The notes below the pieces were generated by a model. It was not told the origin of the DNA and did no database searches. It was given only the letters and a program-made list of their open reading frames with translations. A program made the translations under genes and the position numbers. This document shows positions 55,916 through 64,000 of a DNA stretch of 64,000 nt, one piece after another. The stretch's first letter is position 1. Every line of letters begins with the position of its first letter. Source of the DNA: Pseudooceanicola batsensis HTCC2597 (GTDB lineage: Bacteria > Pseudomonadota > Alphaproteobacteria > Rhodobacterales > Rhodobacteraceae); the NCBI RefSeq assembly GCF_000152725.1, contig NZ_CH724131.1, positions 1,953,739 through 2,017,738 of the forward strand, given 5' to 3'.

Positions 55916-57304
55916 ATGGCAGCCTATGATGTGATCGTGATCGGTTCCGGCCCCGGCGGCTATGTCGCGGCCATCCGCTGCGCCCAGCTCGGTCTCAGAA
56001 CCGCCTGCGTCGAGGGCCGCGACACGCTCGGCGGCACCTGCCTCAACATCGGCTGCATCCCCTCCAAGGCGATGCTCCACGCGACCCATCAGCTGCACGA
56101 GGCCGAACACAACTTCGCCACCATGGGCCTCAAGGGCAAGAGCCCCTCGGTCGACTGGAAGGTCATGCAGGAGTACCGGCAGTCCACGGTCGACAGCAAC
56201 ACCAAGGGGATCGAGTTCCTCTTCAAGAAGAACAAGATCGACTGGCTCAAGGGCTGGGGATCGATTCCCGAGGCTGGCAAGGTCAAGGTCGGCGACGAGA
56301 CCCACGAGGCGAAGAACATCATCGTCGCAACCGGCTCCGAACCCGCCACTCTCCCCGGGATCGAGATCGACGAAAAGATCGTCGTCTCCTCGACCGGCGC
56401 GCTGACGCTGAACAAGGTGCCGAAGAAGATGATCGTGGTGGGGGCCGGCGTCATCGGGCTCGAGATGGGCTCGGTCTATGCCCGCCTCGGCACCGAGGTG
56501 ACGGTGATCGAATTCCTCGACCACGTCACCCCCGGGATGGACAAGGAAGTTCAGCGCAACCTCCAGAAAATCCTGAAGAAGCAGGGGATGGACTTCATCA
56601 TGGGCGGCGCGGTCCAGTCGGTCGAGACCGCGCGCGGCAAGGCCAAGCTGACCTACAAGGCCCGCAAGGACGACAGCGAACACCAGCTCGACGCCGATGT
56701 CGTGCTCATCGCCACCGGCCGCAGGGCCTATACCGACGGCCTGGGCCTCGCCGATATCGGTGTCGAGACGACCGACCGGGGCGTCATCAAGACCGACGAT
56801 CACTGGGCGACCAGCGTGAAGGGCATCTACGCCATCGGGGATGCCATCGCCGGCCCGATGCTGGCCCACAAGGCCGAGGACGAGGGCATGGCAGTGGCCG
56901 AGGTGCTTGCCGGCAAGCACGGCCATGTCAACTATGGCGTCATTCCATCGGTGATCTACACCCATCCGGAGGTCGCCGCCGTCGGCAAGACCGAGGACCA
57001 GCTCAAGGAAGAGGGCCGCGCCTACAAGGCCGGCAAGTTCTCCTTCATGGGCAATGCCCGCGCCAAGGCGGTCTTCGCCTCGGAAGGGTTCGTGAAGATC
57101 CTCGCCGACAAGGAGACCGACCGCATTCTCGGGGCCCATATCATCGGCCCCGCGGCGGGCGACCTGATCCACGAGATCTGCGTGACGATGGAATTCGGCG
57201 CCTCCGCCCAGGACCTCGCCCTGACCTGCCACGCGCATCCGACTTATTCCGAAGCCGTGCGCGAAGCCGCCCTCGCCTGCGGCGACGGCCCGATCCACTC
57301 CTGA
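55916..57304 (+). CDS. lpdA: Dihydrolipoyl dehydrogenase
   Basis: This 462-residue FAD disulfide reductase is the E3 of 2-oxoglutarate dehydrogenase. '[20 protein letters not shown]' binds FAD. The redox pair is Cys42 and Cys47 in '[16 protein letters not shown]', '[19 protein letters not shown]' binds NAD, and '[15 protein letters not shown]' holds the catalytic His-Glu. It closes the plus-strand TCA block. CAAGGAG lies 7 nt before the ATG. Confidence 0.98.
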   Translation: MAAYDVIVIGSGPGGYVAAIRCAQLGLRTACVEGRDTLGGTCLNIGCIPSKAMLHATHQLHEAEHNFATMGLKGKSPSVDWKVMQEYRQSTVDSNTKGIEFLFKKNKIDWLKGWGSIPEAGKVKVGDETHEAKNIIVATGSEPATLPGIEIDEKIVVSSTGALTLNKVPKKMIVVGAGVIGLEMGSVYARLGTEVTVIEFLDHVTPGMDKEVQRNLQKILKKQGMDFIMGGAVQSVETARGKAKLTYKARKDDSEHQLDADVVLIATGRRAYTDGLGLADIGVETTDRGVIKTDDHWATSVKGIYAIGDAIAGPMLAHKAEDEGMAVAEVLAGKHGHVNYGVIPSVIYTHPEVAAVGKTEDQLKEEGRAYKAGKFSFMGNARAKAVFASEGFVKILADKETDRILGAHIIGPAAGDLIHEICVTMEFGASAQDLALTCHAHPTYSEAVREAALACGDGPIHS

Positions 57305-57313
57305 TCCGGAAGA

Positions 57314-57417
57314 GCGCCGCCCTCCGGGCGGCGCAAGTCATTCCACTCGTTGCCGGCCCCGCAGGCGGGGCCGACGCCTCGGGGCCTCCGGCGGGGATAT
57401 TTTCCTGACCAAAGAAG
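57314..57417 (+). repeat. Composite intergenic repeat, copy F
   Basis: Soon after the lpd stop it opens with GCGCCGCCC/GGGCGGCGC (57314-57334, loop TCC). It continues through a GGCCCCG/CGGGGCC hairpin and ends with CCGGCGGGGATATTTTCCTG and ACCAAAGAAG (57388-57417). The first stem probably serves as the lpd terminator. Confidence 0.75.
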
Positions 57418-57425
57418 CGATTATC

Positions 57426-57535
57426 CTTCTTTGGTCCGACAAATATCCTCGGGGGTCGGCGCGACTGCCACGGCAGTCGCGACGCAGGGGCCAGACAGCC
57501 CCCTGTTAGTCATGGAATGCGCCGAAGGCGCGCGA
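57426..57535 (-). repeat. Composite intergenic repeat, copy G (inverted partner of F)
   Basis: Read on the minus strand from the plsC stop it has GCGCGCCTTCGGCGCATT, a GGGGC/GCCCC hairpin, GCGACTGCCG/CGGCAGTCGC, and the core CGAGGATATTTGTCGGACC followed by AAAGAAGG. It meets copy F head on, separated by 8 bp, so the two cores can fold on each other. Confidence 0.75.
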
Positions 57536-57545
57536 TCGGATCGCT

Positions 57546-58295
57546 TCAGGTCGACAGGGTGTTGGAGGGTGCGGGTTCGGCATAGCCGCTCTCCTGCATC
57601 AGCCGGTTGCTTGCAAGCTCGATCTCGGTTTCCAAACGCCTCAGGAACTCGTGGCGTTCGAGACCGGGTGGCAGGGGCTCGAGGAACTCGACCACCGCCA
57701 GGCCCGGCTTGCGCAGGATGCCATGCCTGGGCCAGAACAGCCCGACATTGGTCGCGGCGGGCACGCAGGTCTGGCCCGTGGTCTCGTATATCACCGCCGA
57801 TCCGACCTTGTAGGGCAGGTAGGCACCGGGGGCGACCCGCGTGCCCTGCGGGTAGATGATCAGCTGGCCCGCGGGGGCGTCTCCGGCCGTGACCCCGTCC
57901 ATCATCTGGCGGATCGCCTGGGCCCGTTTGCCGCGGTCCACCGGGACGCACCCGATCCGCAGGGCGTACCAGCCCAGGATCGGCGCGTGGACGAGGCTTG
58001 CCTTCATGATGAACTTCGGGCGCGGCAGGGCGCTGACGATCAGGATGATATCGAGAAAACTCTGATGCTTGGAGGCGATCAGGACCTCGCCCTCCGGCAC
58101 CTCTCCGCGCACTTCGCTGCGGATGCCCACCATCCATCGCGCGGTCCAGCGCACGTACCGGCAGTAGGCATGGACCGCCGCATAGGCTGCATCGCGGTTG
58201 AACAGCACGAAGGGCGTGTAGATCAGCGCGTAGACTGCCATCGCCAGGTACATCTGGCCCACGAAGATCAGCGATCGCAGGTACTGCAGGATCAT
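57546..58295 (-). CDS. plsC: 1-acyl-sn-glycerol-3-phosphate acyltransferase
   Basis: This 249-residue membrane enzyme makes phosphatidic acid from lysophosphatidic acid. The HX4D catalytic motif is in 'ASKHQSFLDIIL', and the glycerol-3-phosphate-binding motif appears as 'YPQGTR' (Gln in place of the common Glu). Hydrophobic segments lie at residues 8-35. The ATG overlaps the ftsX stop (ATGA), so it is the third gene of ftsE-ftsX-plsC. Confidence 0.93.
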   Translation of the reverse strand: MILQYLRSLIFVGQMYLAMAVYALIYTPFVLFNRDAAYAAVHAYCRYVRWTARWMVGIRSEVRGEVPEGEVLIASKHQSFLDIILIVSALPRPKFIMKASLVHAPILGWYALRIGCVPVDRGKRAQAIRQMMDGVTAGDAPAGQLIIYPQGTRVAPGAYLPYKVGSAVIYETTGQTCVPAATNVGLFWPRHGILRKPGLAVVEFLEPLPPGLERHEFLRRLETEIELASNRLMQESGYAEPAPSNTLST

Positions 58296-59194
58296 GTCAG
58301 CTCTCCCAGGACGCGGAGCGCGGCGCGGCGGGTGGCGGCGTATGCCACCAGCCCCGCCACCGGCGGCAGCAGCAGCGGCAGGAGCCATTCCGCCCCCCGG
58401 AATCCGAGCCCGGTGAGCATGTCCAGGCCCTCGCCGGACGACGGCAGGAGCAGGAGCGCCAGACAGCCCGCAAGGGTTCCGGCCGCGGCCCCGGCGAGCG
58501 TCCGCAGGGTGAAGCGCCGCACGAACGCCCTCGCGACATAGCGGTCCTCGGCCCCGACGAGGCGCAGCACGCCGATCACCTGCGCATTGGCCGAAAGGGC
58601 GGCGCTGGCGGCCAAAGTAATGATGGCCGCCATGGCCCCGCCGATCAGCAGGATCGACAGGTAGCCGAGGGCGCGCAGCCGCTCGGCCGCGCGGACCAGC
58701 GGACGGCGCCAGCGCGTGTGATCGTCGAGCACCGCGCCGGGCGCCTCGGCCGAGAGCCGCAGCCTCAGACCGGCGGCGTCGAAGCCCGCGTCGGTCTCGA
58801 TCACCTCGATCAGCTGCGGCACCGGCAGGTCTTCGACAGGCACCTCCGGCCCGAACCACGGCGCCAGCAGCGCCCTCTGTTCGGTTGCATCCAGGGCCCG
58901 CGCCGAGGCGACGCCCTCGGTCGTTTCCAGCACCCGGAGCGCGGCCGCCGTCTGCGCCTGCATCTGCTCTCCGGGCGCCGATATGCGCACGGTCGAGGCC
59001 CGTGCCAGATCCTCGCCCCACCTGTCCGCGAGCCGGCCGGTGGAGAGCGACAGCGCCAGGGCGAAGACCGCGAGGAAGGCCATGACGGCCGCGGCGAAGA
59101 GGGTCAGGTGCGCGGTCTGGCCCGACGGCGGCACCACCCGGTCGGCCGAGCCGTCGCCCGAGACAAGATCGCCGATGACCCGCGGCCCCCTCAC
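58292..59194 (-). CDS. ftsX: Cell-division permease FtsX
   Basis: This 300-residue membrane protein has the FtsX arrangement: one helix at about residues 30-50, a periplasmic domain, and three C-terminal helices ('LSILLIGGAMAAIITLAASAAL', 'LRTLAGAAAGTLAGCLALLLL', 'WLLPLLLPPVAGLVAYAA'). With FtsE it regulates septal cell-wall hydrolases. 'NAQVIGVLRLVGAEDRYVA' is the family coupling segment. It starts at a GTG overlapping the ftsE stop (GTGA). Confidence 0.9.
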   Translation of the reverse strand: MRGPRVIGDLVSGDGSADRVVPPSGQTAHLTLFAAAVMAFLAVFALALSLSTGRLADRWGEDLARASTVRISAPGEQMQAQTAAALRVLETTEGVASARALDATEQRALLAPWFGPEVPVEDLPVPQLIEVIETDAGFDAAGLRLRLSAEAPGAVLDDHTRWRRPLVRAAERLRALGYLSILLIGGAMAAIITLAASAALSANAQVIGVLRLVGAEDRYVARAFVRRFTLRTLAGAAAGTLAGCLALLLLPSSGEGLDMLTGLGFRGAEWLLPLLLPPVAGLVAYAATRRAALRVLGELT

Positions 59195-59868
59195 AGGTCC
59201 GCCCCCGCCAGCTGCAGCCGCCGGTTCGAGATGCGCAGCACCCGCGCCTGGACATGCTGCTTGGCCGCCCGGATCAGGCCCAGGTCGTGCGAGGCGATCA
59301 GGACGGTCTTGCCCATCCGGTTCAGTTCCACGAGCAGCTGCAGCAGGCGCTGCGACATTTCCCAGTCGACATTGCCGGTCGGTTCGTCGGCCAGGATGAC
59401 GTCGGGCGACAGGATCACCGCCCGGGCGAGCGCGGCGCGCTGACGCTCACCACCCGAGAGTTGCGGCGGCAGCGCGCTTGCGCGCGGGGTGAGCCCGCAC
59501 CAGGCGAGCAGTTCGTCGAGATTTGCCGCCTCGGCCTGCACGTCGCGCCCGGCCACGGTCAGCGGCAGGGCGACGTTCTCCGAGATCGGCAGGTGGTCGA
59601 GGAACTGGCAGTCCTGGTGCACCACGCCGATCCTGCGGCGGACCATCGCGATGTCGTCGCGGGTCATCTCGCGCACGTCCTGCCCGAAGATGCGCGCATG
59701 GCCCGCGGTCGGAACCAGCGCCCCGTAACAGAGCTTGAGAAAGGTCGTCTTGCCCGCCCCGGACGGTCCGGTGAGAAAATGGAACGAGCCCGGCGCCAGT
59801 TTGAGTGAGACCTCGCTCAGCAGTTCGCCACCGCCGTAACTGTAGGCCAGATTGTCCAGCTCGATCAC
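59191..59868 (-). CDS. ftsE: Cell-division ATP-binding protein FtsE
   Basis: This 225-residue ABC ATPase has Walker A 'GPSGAGKTTFLK', Q-loop 'VVHQDCQFLDHL', signature 'LSGGERQRAALARA' and Walker B 'VILADEPTGNVD'. It pairs with FtsX at the septum. I start at GTG 59868, where 'VIELDNLAYSYGG' begins with GGGGG 6 nt upstream; the longer frame upstream is arginine-rich and not family-like. It is divergent from the zinc-ribbon gene. Confidence 0.92.
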   Translation of the reverse strand: MIELDNLAYSYGGGELLSEVSLKLAPGSFHFLTGPSGAGKTTFLKLCYGALVPTAGHARIFGQDVREMTRDDIAMVRRRIGVVHQDCQFLDHLPISENVALPLTVAGRDVQAEAANLDELLAWCGLTPRASALPPQLSGGERQRAALARAVILSPDVILADEPTGNVDWEMSQRLLQLLVELNRMGKTVLIASHDLGLIRAAKQHVQARVLRISNRRLQLAGADL

Positions 59869-59955
59869 GTCATTCCCCCGTCGGCCAGCCTCCTTCTGCA
59901 CCACTCGGCCCAAGGTTTCAATTGGATCAGGCAGGGCGGCGATTGCGTTTTTCAC

Positions 59956-59985
59956 CGAAGCATATACAAGATAAGCTATGCTTCG
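59956..59985. promoter_or_regulatory. Inverted repeat between ftsE and the zinc-ribbon gene
   Basis: CGAAGCATA (59956-59964) and TATGCTTCG (59977-59985) form a perfect 9-bp inverted repeat with a 12-bp AT-rich spacer, 33 bp before the zinc-ribbon ATG. A dimeric regulator site or promoter-overlapping operator is inferred. Confidence 0.45.
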
Positions 59986-60017
59986 AAGCGGTACGCAGCG
60001 GCGTATGCGGAGGATGG

Positions 60018-60929
60018 ATGCGACTGACCTGTCCAAACTGTGATGCGGAATACGAGGTTCCGGACGAGGTCATTCCGGCCGCCGGACGCGATGTCCAATG
60101 CTCCAACTGCGGCGACACCTGGTATCAGTACCATCCCGACCACATGCCCGACGAGGATGCGCAGGATGGCGCCGACCTTCCGGAGGCGCCGGAGCCCGCA
60201 CGCGAACCTTCGTTCCGGCCGGATCCCGAGGCGGATGACGACATCGATGACGACGGCTGGTCGGACGAGGACGAGACGGGCGTGTCGGACGCCCTCCCGT
60301 CGCCGGAGGCGGGCGATGCCTTGCCCGAGGAACAGCAGCCCCTGCGCCGGCGCCCCCTGTCGCCGGAGGTCAAGTCGATCCTGCAGGAAGAGGCCGTTTA
60401 TGAAGAGCGCGCGCGCGCCGGTGCGCCGCTGGAGAGTCAGCCGGACCTGGGGCTGGGCGAGCCGGAACCCGACCGCGGACGCCAGGCGCGCGAGATCGCG
60501 GCCGAAAGCCGGCTGGCGCGGGTCCGGGCCGATGCCGATGCGGCCCAGCATCCCCCGCAAGAGCCGGAGCCGCAGGAGGCCGGGGAGTCGCGCCGGAACC
60601 TCTTGCCGGACATCGAGGAGATCAACTCGACCCTGCGCCGCAAGGGCGATCCCGCACGCCGGGCCGAGGACCGGTCCGGCCGGGCGGCCGCGCAGGAGCA
60701 GCGGCTCGGGTTTCGGCGCGGGTTCGTCGCCGTCATCGTGCTGGCCGTGCTCATGACCATCATCTACCTTCAGGCCCCCCAGCTGGCCGATGCGGTACCG
60801 GCGCTGGCCGGCCCGCTGGAGGCGTATGTCGCGGGCGTGGACGACGGCCGCATGTGGCTGGACGAAAAGGCCGAGACCCTCGCGGAACGCCTGGATGCCA
60901 TGTCCGACGAGACAGCGCCCGATCAGTAA
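60018..60929 (+). CDS. Zinc-ribbon (MJ0042-type) single-pass membrane protein
   Basis: This 303-residue protein has an N-terminal zinc ribbon, 'CPNCDAEYEVPDEVIP' plus 'VQCSNCGDTWYQ' (two Cys-x2-Cys pairs). A long acidic, Pro-rich disordered region follows (residues about 40-230), then one helix ('FVAVIVLAVLMTIIYLQA') and a short C-terminal tail. The shape suggests a cytosolic sensor or tether at the membrane; function unknown. GGAGG lies 4 nt before the ATG at 60018. Confidence 0.86.
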   Translation: MRLTCPNCDAEYEVPDEVIPAAGRDVQCSNCGDTWYQYHPDHMPDEDAQDGADLPEAPEPAREPSFRPDPEADDDIDDDGWSDEDETGVSDALPSPEAGDALPEEQQPLRRRPLSPEVKSILQEEAVYEERARAGAPLESQPDLGLGEPEPDRGRQAREIAAESRLARVRADADAAQHPPQEPEPQEAGESRRNLLPDIEEINSTLRRKGDPARRAEDRSGRAAAQEQRLGFRRGFVAVIVLAVLMTIIYLQAPQLADAVPALAGPLEAYVAGVDDGRMWLDEKAETLAERLDAMSDETAPDQ

Positions 60930-60971
60930 CCTGCCGCGCCGTCGCAGAGGAGCCGGCCTGTCCCCGCGCCG

Positions 60972-63587
60972 TCAGAACCGTTCCAGCAACCGCTTCAGAT
61001 ACTCGCGCTCGATCTCGGGCCGGTCGCTGTCGCCGGACCGGCGGCGCAGTTCCTCTTCCAGTTCCAGCGCACGGCGATAGACGTCGCGGTCCTGCAGCAT
61101 GTCGCGCTGGCTGCCCATGTCGCCATTCGTGCCGGCGCTGCGGCCGAGCGGGTCGTTGCGCTCGCCCCCGGTATTGCCGTTGGCCTGCCCCTGCTGGCCC
61201 TGGGCCTGCCGGCGTTCTTCGGCCATGGCTTCGCCCATGTTGCGGATGCCGTCGCGCAGCGCTTCCATCGCGACGGACTGACGGTCGATCGCCCCGGCGA
61301 GGTCGTCGCCGCGCAGGGCCTCCTCGGCGCCGCGCATAGCCTCCTCGGCGCGCTCCAGCGACCGGCGGGCCTGTTCGCCCGCTTCGCCGCCCAGCCCCGG
61401 CAGGTTGCCCCGTTGACGGTTGAGTTCGTTGCGCAGCGCCTGCTGCCGGTCGGCAAGCCCCTGTTCAAGATCGCCCTGCCCCTGGCCCTGACCGGGCTGC
61501 TGGTTGCCGCCGGACTGCGGACCGGGTTGCCGGCCCGGCTGCTGACCCTGCCCTTGGCCCGGCTGGTTCTGACCATGCTGCTGACCCCGGCCCTGATTGC
61601 CGCTGCGACCCTGGTTCTGCTGGCTTTCGCCGCGGTTGGCATCGGGGTTGAACTGCTCCTGCAGATCGCGGAAAGCCTCGTCCGACAGGCCCTGCTGATC
61701 GCGGAGCGTTTCCGAAAGCCCCTCCATCGCCTGCTGACCCGGCGACTGCTGCTGCCCGCCCTGACCCTGGGTGACGCGCATGTTCTCCATCATCTGCTGG
61801 AGCTCTTCCAGCGCCTGCTGCGCCTCGGCCATCCGGCCCTGCTCCATCAGTTCCTGGATGCGGTCCATCATCGCCTGCAGATCGTCCTGGCTGAGGCGCA
61901 TGGCATTTTCCATCTGCTCGGCCGACAATTCTTCGCCCATCTGCTCGCCTTCCTCGGCGGCCTCGCGCGAGAGCTGGCGCATGTAGTCCTGCGTGGCGTC
62001 GCGCAGTTCCTGCATCAACCGGGCGATTTCCTCGTCGCTGGCGCCGTTCTTCATGGCCTCGGACAGACGTTCCTGCGCCCGTTGCAGCCGCTCGCGCGCA
62101 TCTTCGAGATCGCCGTCCTCGATCAGCAGCGCCAGATCCCAGAGCGCCTGCGCCAGGCTGTCCACCTGATCGTCCGTCAGGCGTGCATACTGCGTGATCG
62201 CATCCATGCGGCGCATCAGCACCCGCATCCGCAGATAGGCGGTCTGTGACCGGAAAAGCCCCTCGGGCTGCCACGAGATCGCCTTCATCACGCGCACGAT
62301 CCGGCGGGCGTTGTCGCGGTTCCACAGAAGGTCGCGCCGCTGTTCGACCAGCGCGGCCGCCAACGGATCGAAGAACCGCCGCGCCGCCAGCCGGGTCTCG
62401 TAGGGCTCCGAGGCGCCGGTCTGCTCGGCCGCATCGGTGGCCCGCAGCGTCACGGTCACCGGAAGGTTGGCCCAGGGGTGTTCCGACAGGTTCTCGATCA
62501 GCTCCTGATCGAAGGCCGTGCGGTCCCCGGCGATCGGCAGCGGCATCTGCAACCGGATCGGATCGCGCGGTTCCGGCGCGCTGGCAAGACCATGGCGGCG
62601 GTCGACCGCGGGCAGATCGAGCGCGATTTCCGCCTCGCCCATCTCGACGCCATAGTCGTCGCCGGCGGCGAATGGCAGCTTGAACTCGCCCCGCACGCTC
62701 GCCTCGGAGGGGCCGGTGACCTCGACGAACGGCACGGTGTCACTTGTCAGGCTGACCTGCCAGCTTTCACCGCCCGGTCCGGCGACCGCCAGTTCGCCCT
62801 CGCGTTCCAGCGGGATCACCTGGGACGGCGCGCTGGGGTCCTCGACAGCCGGCCCGACGGTCTGTTCGACCGAAAGCGCGCCGACCTCGCCGTAGAGACG
62901 GATGGTCGCCTTGCTGCCCTCGGGCACCGCGAACCCGTCGTCCAGATCGGCAAGGTAGAGAACGGGCAGGCCGGTGTAGACGGGCGGTTCGATCCATCCC
63001 TCCCAGGTGGGTCCGGCGGCCAGTGCCGCGCCGCCGCCGGGCGCCATGCCCGCCACCGTGCCGACGCGCCAGAACGAGCCGAAGATCATGGCGATCATCA
63101 GGACCGTGAGCGCGATGAAGCGCAGGCCGAAGACATCGCGGCTGCTGACACGGAGATCGGGATCGACCGCCTTCGCCACCGAGGCCCGGTCGGCCATGCG
63201 CGACTGGTGCATCCGCCAGAGGGATTCCGACCCGAAATCGCCGCTGCCGATGGCCTGCGCGTCGCGCAGCGCCTGCAAAGGCCGCCCCTTGAGCGAGGCG
63301 TCGAGCCGCGCCAGGGCCTCTTCCCGCCGCGGCCATCGGAACGACCACAGCCCGTAGCCGGCGAAGACCAGCGCCAGCACCGCGAAGATCGCGCCGACCG
63401 CCCAGACCACCTCGACCGCGACCATGTCGTGCAGGCCCAGCATCAGCATACCGGCGGCCAGGATCACCACCGACCAGAGCGGCCAGAAGGCGCGGGCCAG
63501 CCGTTCGGCCAACAGCCCCAGACGGGTCAGGGCCAGCGGCCGCGAGATACGGGACAGGGTGTCGGCAAAGATCGTGCGGTCGGTCAT
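60972..63587 (-). CDS. DUF4175/TIGR02302 family large membrane protein
   Basis: This 871-residue protein has two N-terminal helices (residues 35-75), another near 160-185, and a periplasmic part to about 400. A helical Glu/Gln/Arg-rich region follows ('RLMQELRDATQDYMRQLSRE'), then a Gln/Gly/Asn-rich low-complexity stretch (about 610-720) and a helical tail. This is the TIGR02302 architecture known from alphaproteobacteria, without an assigned function. GAGGAG lies 6 nt before the ATG. It is downstream of lysA on the same strand. Confidence 0.9.
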   Translation of the reverse strand: MTDRTIFADTLSRISRPLALTRLGLLAERLARAFWPLWSVVILAAGMLMLGLHDMVAVEVVWAVGAIFAVLALVFAGYGLWSFRWPRREEALARLDASLKGRPLQALRDAQAIGSGDFGSESLWRMHQSRMADRASVAKAVDPDLRVSSRDVFGLRFIALTVLMIAMIFGSFWRVGTVAGMAPGGGAALAAGPTWEGWIEPPVYTGLPVLYLADLDDGFAVPEGSKATIRLYGEVGALSVEQTVGPAVEDPSAPSQVIPLEREGELAVAGPGGESWQVSLTSDTVPFVEVTGPSEASVRGEFKLPFAAGDDYGVEMGEAEIALDLPAVDRRHGLASAPEPRDPIRLQMPLPIAGDRTAFDQELIENLSEHPWANLPVTVTLRATDAAEQTGASEPYETRLAARRFFDPLAAALVEQRRDLLWNRDNARRIVRVMKAISWQPEGLFRSQTAYLRMRVLMRRMDAITQYARLTDDQVDSLAQALWDLALLIEDGDLEDARERLQRAQERLSEAMKNGASDEEIARLMQELRDATQDYMRQLSREAAEEGEQMGEELSAEQMENAMRLSQDDLQAMMDRIQELMEQGRMAEAQQALEELQQMMENMRVTQGQGGQQQSPGQQAMEGLSETLRDQQGLSDEAFRDLQEQFNPDANRGESQQNQGRSGNQGRGQQHGQNQPGQGQGQQPGRQPGPQSGGNQQPGQGQGQGDLEQGLADRQQALRNELNRQRGNLPGLGGEAGEQARRSLERAEEAMRGAEEALRGDDLAGAIDRQSVAMEALRDGIRNMGEAMAEERRQAQGQQGQANGNTGGERNDPLGRSAGTNGDMGSQRDMLQDRDVYRRALELEEELRRRSGDSDRPEIEREYLKRLLERF

Positions 63588-63617
63588 GCGACTCCTCGAA
63601 GGCGGGCGTGCGTCACC

Positions 63618-64000
63618 CTACAGCCATGGAGGTAGCGTATCCCGGTTTATGATCTCGTCAAAGCTCGGGCGGGGCCGGATGACAGCGAATTGATGCCCAT
63701 TGACCAGAACTTCGGGGATCAGCGGGCGGGTGTTGTATTCGCTGCTCATGACCGCGCCATAGGCCCCGGCCGACCGGAAGGCGACGAGGTCGCCGGCCTC
63801 CAGGGGCGGCATCATCCGCTGTCTGGCGAAGGTGTCGCCGGATTCGCACACCGGTCCGACGATATCGTAGGGCCGGTACTCGATACCGGCCTCTGCCTCG
63901 ACCACCGGCACGATGTCGTGATGGGCCTCGTACATGGCCGGGCGGATCAGGTCGTTCATCGCCCCGTCGAGGATGAGGAAATCGCGCCCCTCGCCGGACT
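63618..64000 (-). CDS. lysA: Diaminopimelate decarboxylase (3' part, runs off the window)
   Basis: The visible C-terminal part of a fold-III PLP decarboxylase contains 'ILDGAMNDLIRPAMYEAHH', 'GPVCESGDTFARQR' (active-site Cys-Glu-Ser-Gly-Asp) and 'SAGAYGAVMSSEYNTRP', all diagnostic of LysA, which makes lysine from meso-diaminopimelate. It ends 'DTLPPWL'. The start lies beyond 64000. It is related in fold, not by recent duplication, to the ornithine decarboxylase at 30.7 kb. Confidence 0.96.
   Translation of the reverse strand, partial: SGEGRDFLILDGAMNDLIRPAMYEAHHDIVPVVEAEAGIEYRPYDIVGPVCESGDTFARQRMMPPLEAGDLVAFRSAGAYGAVMSSEYNTRPLIPEVLVNGHQFAVIRPRPSFDEIINRDTLPPWL

Overview
The window is high-GC DNA with tightly packed, often ATGA- or GTGA-coupled genes. 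It looks like a chromosomal segment of an alphaproteobacterium of the Rhodobacteraceae (Roseobacter/Rhodobacter group). The supporting signs are a TCA gene block in the order mdh, sucCD, sucAB, lpd; the ethylmalonyl-CoA pathway genes ecm/ccr and mcl2/mch; a plsC-ftsX-ftsE block; lysA next to a large DUF4175/TIGR02302 gene; and several small families I associate with this group (DUF6473, DUF938, DUF1737, NnrU). I see no rRNA, tRNA, insertion sequence, prophage or CRISPR array.

Layout. 1-6.6 kb is an iron-siderophore uptake locus: a minus-strand ABC importer (binding protein, two permeases, ATPase running off the left edge), a divergent TonB-dependent receptor, and an AraC-type regulator. 6.7-12.7 kb holds a CBS-domain protein, a DAO-family oxidoreductase coupled to a DUF938 methyltransferase, 3-hydroxybutyryl-CoA dehydrogenase, an SGNH-like DUF6473 protein and etfBA. 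12.9-21.4 kb has gamma-glutamyltransferase, a dimethylglycine/sarcosine dehydrogenase-like flavoprotein, DoxX and SDR proteins, a RecD-like helicase and a GFA-family protein. 21.5-25.1 kb is the divergent ecm/ccr pair of the ethylmalonyl-CoA pathway. 25.3-34.1 kb is mixed: acylphosphatase, deoD, creD, a DUF1989-type protein, a YghU-type glutathione transferase, ornithine decarboxylase with a long leader, a 49-residue protein and an FAD dehydrogenase.

34.2-57.3 kb is the central-carbon region. On the minus strand lies mcl2-nnrU-DUF1737-mch followed by sdhCDA, an O-antigen-ligase-like gene and sdhB. On the plus strand lie mdh, sucC, three small exported proteins, sucD, a DUF805 protein, sucA, sucB, five small genes and lpd. 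57.5-64 kb holds plsC, ftsX, ftsE, a zinc-ribbon membrane protein, the DUF4175 protein and the 3' part of lysA.

How the parts fit together. ETF, hydroxybutyryl-CoA dehydrogenase, Ccr, Ecm, Mch, Mcl2, Mdh, Sdh, SucABCD and Lpd serve growth on acetate, C3/C4 or fatty-acid-derived carbon through the ethylmalonyl-CoA pathway and the TCA cycle. The most notable non-coding signals are a tandem GTGATCAC pair with identical 21-bp spacing about 115 bp upstream of both sdhC and sucC; a CTGCAATGC(A/G)G motif shared by the etf/ggt and ecm/ccr control regions; a long ornithine decarboxylase leader with an upstream ORF and competing hairpins; and a composite intergenic repeat ending in (C/G)GGGATATTT...AAGAAG that occurs seven times. 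All assignments come from reading the sequence; no database search was run.
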